Source: Haloferula luteola
Lineage (GTDB): Bacteria; Verrucomicrobiota; Verrucomicrobiia; Verrucomicrobiales; Akkermansiaceae
Length of the DNA stretch: 64,000 bases
Assembly (NCBI RefSeq): GCF_014201715.1
Contig: NZ_JACHFD010000001.1
Span: 392,741 to 456,740, forward strand
Reading direction: 5' to 3'
Shown: in pieces, positions 60,806 to 64,000 of the stretch
How the letters are laid out: each line of letters starts with the position of its first letter
Numbering within the stretch: the first letter of the stretch is position 1
Program-made: the position numbers and the translations under genes
Notes under the pieces: model-generated
Database searches by the model: none
Told to the model about the DNA's origin: nothing
What the model saw: the letters and a program-made list of their open reading frames with translations, nothing else

Positions 60806-61576
60806 GATTCGATTGGGTTGATTGATGAATCCACCGATGGCAGGCACATTCACCCTGCCCGCCCATCATGAGTTCGGACCTTATGCCACCTGCCTAACCC
60901 AAGAATACTCCTGCACTGGCACGACATTGTCACCAATCCTCCCCAAACCTTTCATAAGAACACCGCAGCAGCCAAACTGACCCAGTGCCCTCATTCGAGA
61001 CCATCCTCCCCAGCCTCAGAGTCAGTGGGAAAGAAGGGCATCGATCTCAACGATCCCCCTGAGCCGGTCGCCCCCCTTGGCGAAATCAAAAAACGGAACA
61101 CCCCCAGCTCCGCCGCAGGCAACCCCTTCATTCCCTCGTCCAGCCACCTTTCGCACTCCCCCCAGCACGCACCGGACGTTGGACCTGTCCCTGGCCTTGC
61201 GGTTCGATCAATTGCGGCCACTCGCATGAATCCCGATGACCTCAATCCAGAAATCGAGAGCTTTCTCGAACCTACAATAGATCCACCAACTCTTCGGGGC
61301 GAATGCCCATGCTGAACTCACGACAGCCAGAGCCCCACTTGCAGGGTAAAACAAGCAGGACTCCGCCCCTTATCAACGCGGAGGGCCTCCTTTTCGGCCA
61401 CAAATATTTTCGTTGCTTGAAGTCCCCATAGCCCACGAATCTCACCTTAACTATTCCCACAAAGATTCACGCACCGCCGAACAAATTCAATATATCCTTG
61501 CACGTTTCCGCAAAACACCCTATTCGACATCAAGCTATCCATCCTGTAATTCGCACCATCCATCCCCTCACTAACG
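60806..61576. other. Intergenic region, no supported gene
   Basis: About 770 bases without a convincing gene. Short open frames occur on both strands (for example 61025-61315 plus, 60991-61245 minus) but their composition is Pro/Arg-rich and they lack ribosome sites or recognisable motifs. The last ~150 bases become A+T-richer (CAATATATCCTTGCACG near 61490) and may hold the promoter of the lysozyme gene. This may mark the junction between the core genome and a transferred segment. Confidence 0.5.
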
Positions 61577-62446
61577 ATGACCCGCGATACTGAAGACAAC
61601 CTGTCATTTCCCACCTTTATCGGCAAACGACTTGACCCCGAATCCTCTCAGGTAGCAACCGATGTGATTCCCGATACGATTCCTCTCCAACCAAGATTCG
61701 ACCCGGCTGGCATCGGAGGTGACCGATATCTCCCCACCGATCCAACATCTCCCCTTTCGGTTCCTTCGGAACCTGACGGTGACCCATTCAACGAACCTTG
61801 GACAGACTCCCGAACCTCCATAGTAATCGACGCATATCAGGGCAACGGGATTGACTGGTCTCAACTCCTCAAGGATCCGAGAGTGGCAGGAGTCATCCAC
61901 CGCGCCACCATTGGCACTCAACAAGACAAAAAATATTCCGACCGACGGGCAGCTGCCCAAAAATTCGGATTGCTTTGGGGGAGCTACCATCTGGGTAAGA
62001 GTGGAGATCCTTTGGCCCAGGCAAGGGAATACCTCGACATTACGAGTGGCGAAAAGAACACCATGTTTGCTCTCGACCTAGAGGATACGGGCCATCACTC
62101 CATGATGAACGTCGATGGGGCAAAACGTTTCGTGAAATTCTTTTACGACCAAAAAGGATTCTTACCGGTGATCTACGCCAATCAAAACGTCACTCGCCAC
62201 CTCAATCAGTCACTCGCTGGCGATGCTCATTTCAGCCAAACGCGCCTATGGTATGCACGATTCAAACGCAAGGTCTCCGATTTCCCCAAGGGACTTTGGA
62301 CGACTTATTTTCTCTGGCAGTTCTCCAGTGAAATCAATTGCCAACAAACAGGCCAATGCCTTTATAACGTACCAGGAACACGTTTTGACATGGACGTAAA
62401 TGTCTATTTCGGCACACCGAAAGAACTTGCCAAGCACTGGGCTTAA
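61577..62446 (+). CDS. GH25-family lysozyme without visible signal peptide
   Basis: A 289-residue protein. After a ~80-residue low-complexity, Pro/Asp-rich N-terminus comes a GH25 barrel (about 83-289): I-V-I-D-A-Y-Q-G-N-G-I-D-W (first catalytic Asp), Y-H-L-G-K-S-G-D-P near residue 139, and A-L-D-L-E-D (catalytic acids) near 160. The end F-D-M-D-V-N-V-Y-F-G-T is also typical. GH25 enzymes cut peptidoglycan; they are common in phage endolysins and in bacterial toxins. No Sec signal is visible, so export might need another route or a holin. The gene is A+T-richer than its neighbours. Confidence 0.87.
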   Translation: MTRDTEDNLSFPTFIGKRLDPESSQVATDVIPDTIPLQPRFDPAGIGGDRYLPTDPTSPLSVPSEPDGDPFNEPWTDSRTSIVIDAYQGNGIDWSQLLKDPRVAGVIHRATIGTQQDKKYSDRRAAAQKFGLLWGSYHLGKSGDPLAQAREYLDITSGEKNTMFALDLEDTGHHSMMNVDGAKRFVKFFYDQKGFLPVIYANQNVTRHLNQSLAGDAHFSQTRLWYARFKRKVSDFPKGLWTTYFLWQFSSEINCQQTGQCLYNVPGTRFDMDVNVYFGTPKELAKHWA

Positions 62447-62662
62447 AACATCCCGCCACCTTGGCCTGACAGCCCATCATTTCCAGACTCTTTGGCATGG
62501 ATACAGTTCGAAAAGCACCTTCATCCGAGCCATTCACCCACCACTCGACTGCGGCCGGGGCATTCTGGTGGACCTATGCGAATCGATCGTCAACCCCGGC
62601 TATCCATGCCGAAGCACCTTCGTCATCCATTGCCTCAACCCAATCCTCAACCGATATCAGCC
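62447..62662. other. Gap between lysozyme and exported unknown protein genes
   Basis: This ~216-base gap has no terminator or promoter that stands out. It may be the leader of the next gene or a decayed coding stretch. Open frames across it have no recognisable product. Confidence 0.4.
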
Positions 62663-63448
62663 ATGAAACCCTTCCCACTAGTGCTCTGCGTCTCCGCGTT
62701 CTCCGTCGTCCTGCTTACCTCCTCCACCTGCACGCCGAAGATGACCGTGGGCCTTCCATACGCCAAGACAGACGGTCGCCAGTACCTCAATACGGGGCTG
62801 CACGACTTCGGCTCGTTTTATGTCTGGGATCGAGGTGCGAAAACGCTGACGAGACTGGAAATTCTCGATGACGGTCTGCAAGCATCGCCCATAGAGGCCT
62901 CCGTGGTGAAGCAATCCCTGTCCTCTGGTTTCGACATCTCGTTTTCAGGCAACGTTCCTGCCTCAGCGGTCGATAACAGCCAGTTCATCGCAGCGGCGGC
63001 AAGCACGGTAAGGCGGGACTCCTCCATCACCTTGCTGAATGCGAAGACCAAGAGATTCAAGAGGGGCTTCGGAGTATTGAATAGCTCGGAAACCTATGAG
63101 TTCCGATCCCGAATCGCGGAGCAATTTGGGCACGATCCGAAACGCTATCGTTTCGTATTTATCGAAGGGCAAATTGAGGCAGACGATGCCACCTTCAAGA
63201 TCACCAAATCGTCCGATAGCAGTGTCACCGTTAGTGAGCCATCCGTGGGCTCCGTCAAATTGAAGGTGCTGACCTCCGGAATCAACGAAGAGAGTTACAA
63301 AGGAAAAAACGTTCCCGTGCTGCTTGAAGTTTCGCTGCTCAAACTGACTCGTTCGCCCTCGACTGAGGGAAGCGGAGCCGGATATCGGTTCGCCGCCGAT
63401 ACCGAAAACACCAATCAGGTGCTCACCCAACTGCTTCGCGGAAACTAA
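62663..63448 (+). CDS. Exported protein of unknown function, possible lipoprotein
   Basis: A 261-residue protein. The N-terminus M-K-P-F-P-L-V-L-C-V-S-A-F-S-V-V-L-L-T-S-S-T-C is a signal peptide; the Cys after S-S-T is a possible but imperfect lipobox. The remainder is strand-rich with V-P-V-L-L-E-V-S-L-L-K-L near residue 220 and D-L-H-type metal motifs absent. No family was recognised. It follows the lysozyme gene on the same strand, so it could be an immunity or export partner; that is speculation. Start ATG 62663 is chosen because upstream in-frame sequence has no signal features. Confidence 0.65.
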   Translation: MKPFPLVLCVSAFSVVLLTSSTCTPKMTVGLPYAKTDGRQYLNTGLHDFGSFYVWDRGAKTLTRLEILDDGLQASPIEASVVKQSLSSGFDISFSGNVPASAVDNSQFIAAAASTVRRDSSITLLNAKTKRFKRGFGVLNSSETYEFRSRIAEQFGHDPKRYRFVFIEGQIEADDATFKITKSSDSSVTVSEPSVGSVKLKVLTSGINEESYKGKNVPVLLEVSLLKLTRSPSTEGSGAGYRFAADTENTNQVLTQLLRGN

Positions 63449-63613
63449 AACAACCCGCTCGGAACTTTCCCGACCCCTTCCCTCGAGCGCTGGAACCACG
63501 GGGCCGCTGGAAATGCCCGGCAGACAGATCTTTCGTAAGCGCTCCACGATCTCCATCTTCCCGTCATCGGTGGTGGCGAGCATCGTTAGACCGATTGCCA
63601 AAAGTTCTTTCCG

Positions 63614-64000
63614 CTATGGGGAGTGGGTGCGGCAGACCGAACGCATGAGATCCGGGCGCTTGAGCAGATCCCGGATGGACTCGGTGAGCTTCTCGCGAAG
63701 AGCCTCGCGGCTCTTGGTCAGAAAGCCTGCGAGGTAGTGCCCCTTAAGATGCTGCCAGAGTCGTTCGATCGGATTGAAGTCAGGACTGTAGGAGGGTAAA
63801 TAGATCGGTTCGATGTGGTGCCAGCGCAGCCGCTTGGTCTTGTGCCATCCGGCGTTGTCGAGCACTAGCAGGACGCGCTTGCCTCGACGTTGCGGTACCT
63901 CCTCGGCCATGGTGTTGAGGAATGCTTGGAAGACCTCCGTGTCGCAGTGGGAAACGATCAGGCTGACCAGTTCCCCGGTGGATGGATTGACCGCGCCGAC
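63614..64000 (-). mobile_element. IS630-family transposase, C-terminal part, cut by the window edge
   Basis: The minus strand encodes an uninterrupted DDE transposase fragment of 128 residues. It includes L-V-L-D-N-A-G-W-H-K-T (second catalytic Asp) and Y-L-P-S-Y-S-P-D-F-N-P-I-E-R-L-W (third acidic residue, Glu), the signature of IS630/Tc1-mariner elements. The beginning of the gene lies past position 64000. The IS end should lie shortly below 63614; the terminal inverted repeat could not be fixed without the other end. Confidence 0.9.

Noticed and set aside
61025..61315. Plus-strand open frame of 96 codons
   Set aside because: Pro/Ser-rich, no ribosome site and no motif.
62963..63601. Minus-strand open frame of 212 codons
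   Set aside because: It is antisense to the exported unknown protein, which has a signal peptide and a better composition. The part beyond 63449 might be a gene remnant but shows no family motif.

Overview
The window looks like a chromosomal segment of a Verrucomicrobiota bacterium, probably from the Verrucomicrobiales. It is GC-rich and Gram-negative in type, with an outer-membrane porin, a LolC/E-type permease, lipoproteins and periplasmic proteins. It carries a PA14-tailed sulfatase, a triple-LamG exported protein, and exported proteins ending in a terminal domain of the 'L-E-S-x-D-L-x-x-W ... F-Y-R-L-R' kind that is common in that phylum. This placement is inferred from gene content; no rRNA is present. 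Most of the window is densely packed core genome. Only the last ~3 kb, which is A+T-richer and bounded by an IS630-type transposase, looks accessory. No CRISPR array, prophage or replication origin was seen.

Layout. 1-2255: 5' part of an amylosucrase, an S1-domain RNA-binding protein and a small DEDD exonuclease, all on the minus strand. 2347-11015: an EcsC-like protein converging on a 1707-residue AAA+ ATPase, then a flotillin/YqiK protein and a YqiJ-like membrane protein, a probable membrane-integrity module. 11125-13956: LolC/E-like permease and an RlmI-like rRNA methyltransferase. 14053-16737: secreted trypsin-like protease, cytochrome c, MscL. 16774-19325: mscL, cinA, rsfS, rnc and tRNA-His on the minus strand. 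19354-22840: Smr protein, cobalamin adenosyltransferase, QueE, an anti-sigma-like membrane protein, Gph-type phosphatase and ribosome hibernation factor.

22937-30498: a sulfate-acquisition operon made of an Rrf2 regulator, a YezD-like small protein, a porin, an excisionase-type HTH fused to a PTS EIIA domain, a sulfate-binding lipoprotein, CysT, CysW, CysA, and an Amj-type lipid II flippase gene at the end. 30485-36209: AddA/AddB-like helicase-nuclease pair. 36296-42613: sulfatase, two glycosyltransferases, an ecotin-type protease inhibitor with Arg at P1, and a CrtI-type carotenoid desaturase. 42685-49901: GluQ-RS, YceD, L32, PlsX, an unknown protein, FolC, AccD, ComF and a CPBP protease. 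49964-54236: small unknown protein, M42 peptidase, an exported four-repeat protein and a MoxR ATPase. 54251-58192: AraC regulator, DoxX, an MRJP/yellow-like protein and an MFS exporter. 58346-60805: LamG protein. 61577-64000: GH25 lysozyme, exported unknown protein, IS630 transposase fragment.

The systems most worth a second look are the flotillin/YqiJ/giant-AAA+/EcsC module, the PTS-EIIA fusion inside the sulfate operon, the peptidase / four-repeat exported protein / MoxR cluster that lacks the usual MoxR partners, and the Arg-P1 ecotin without its disulfide.
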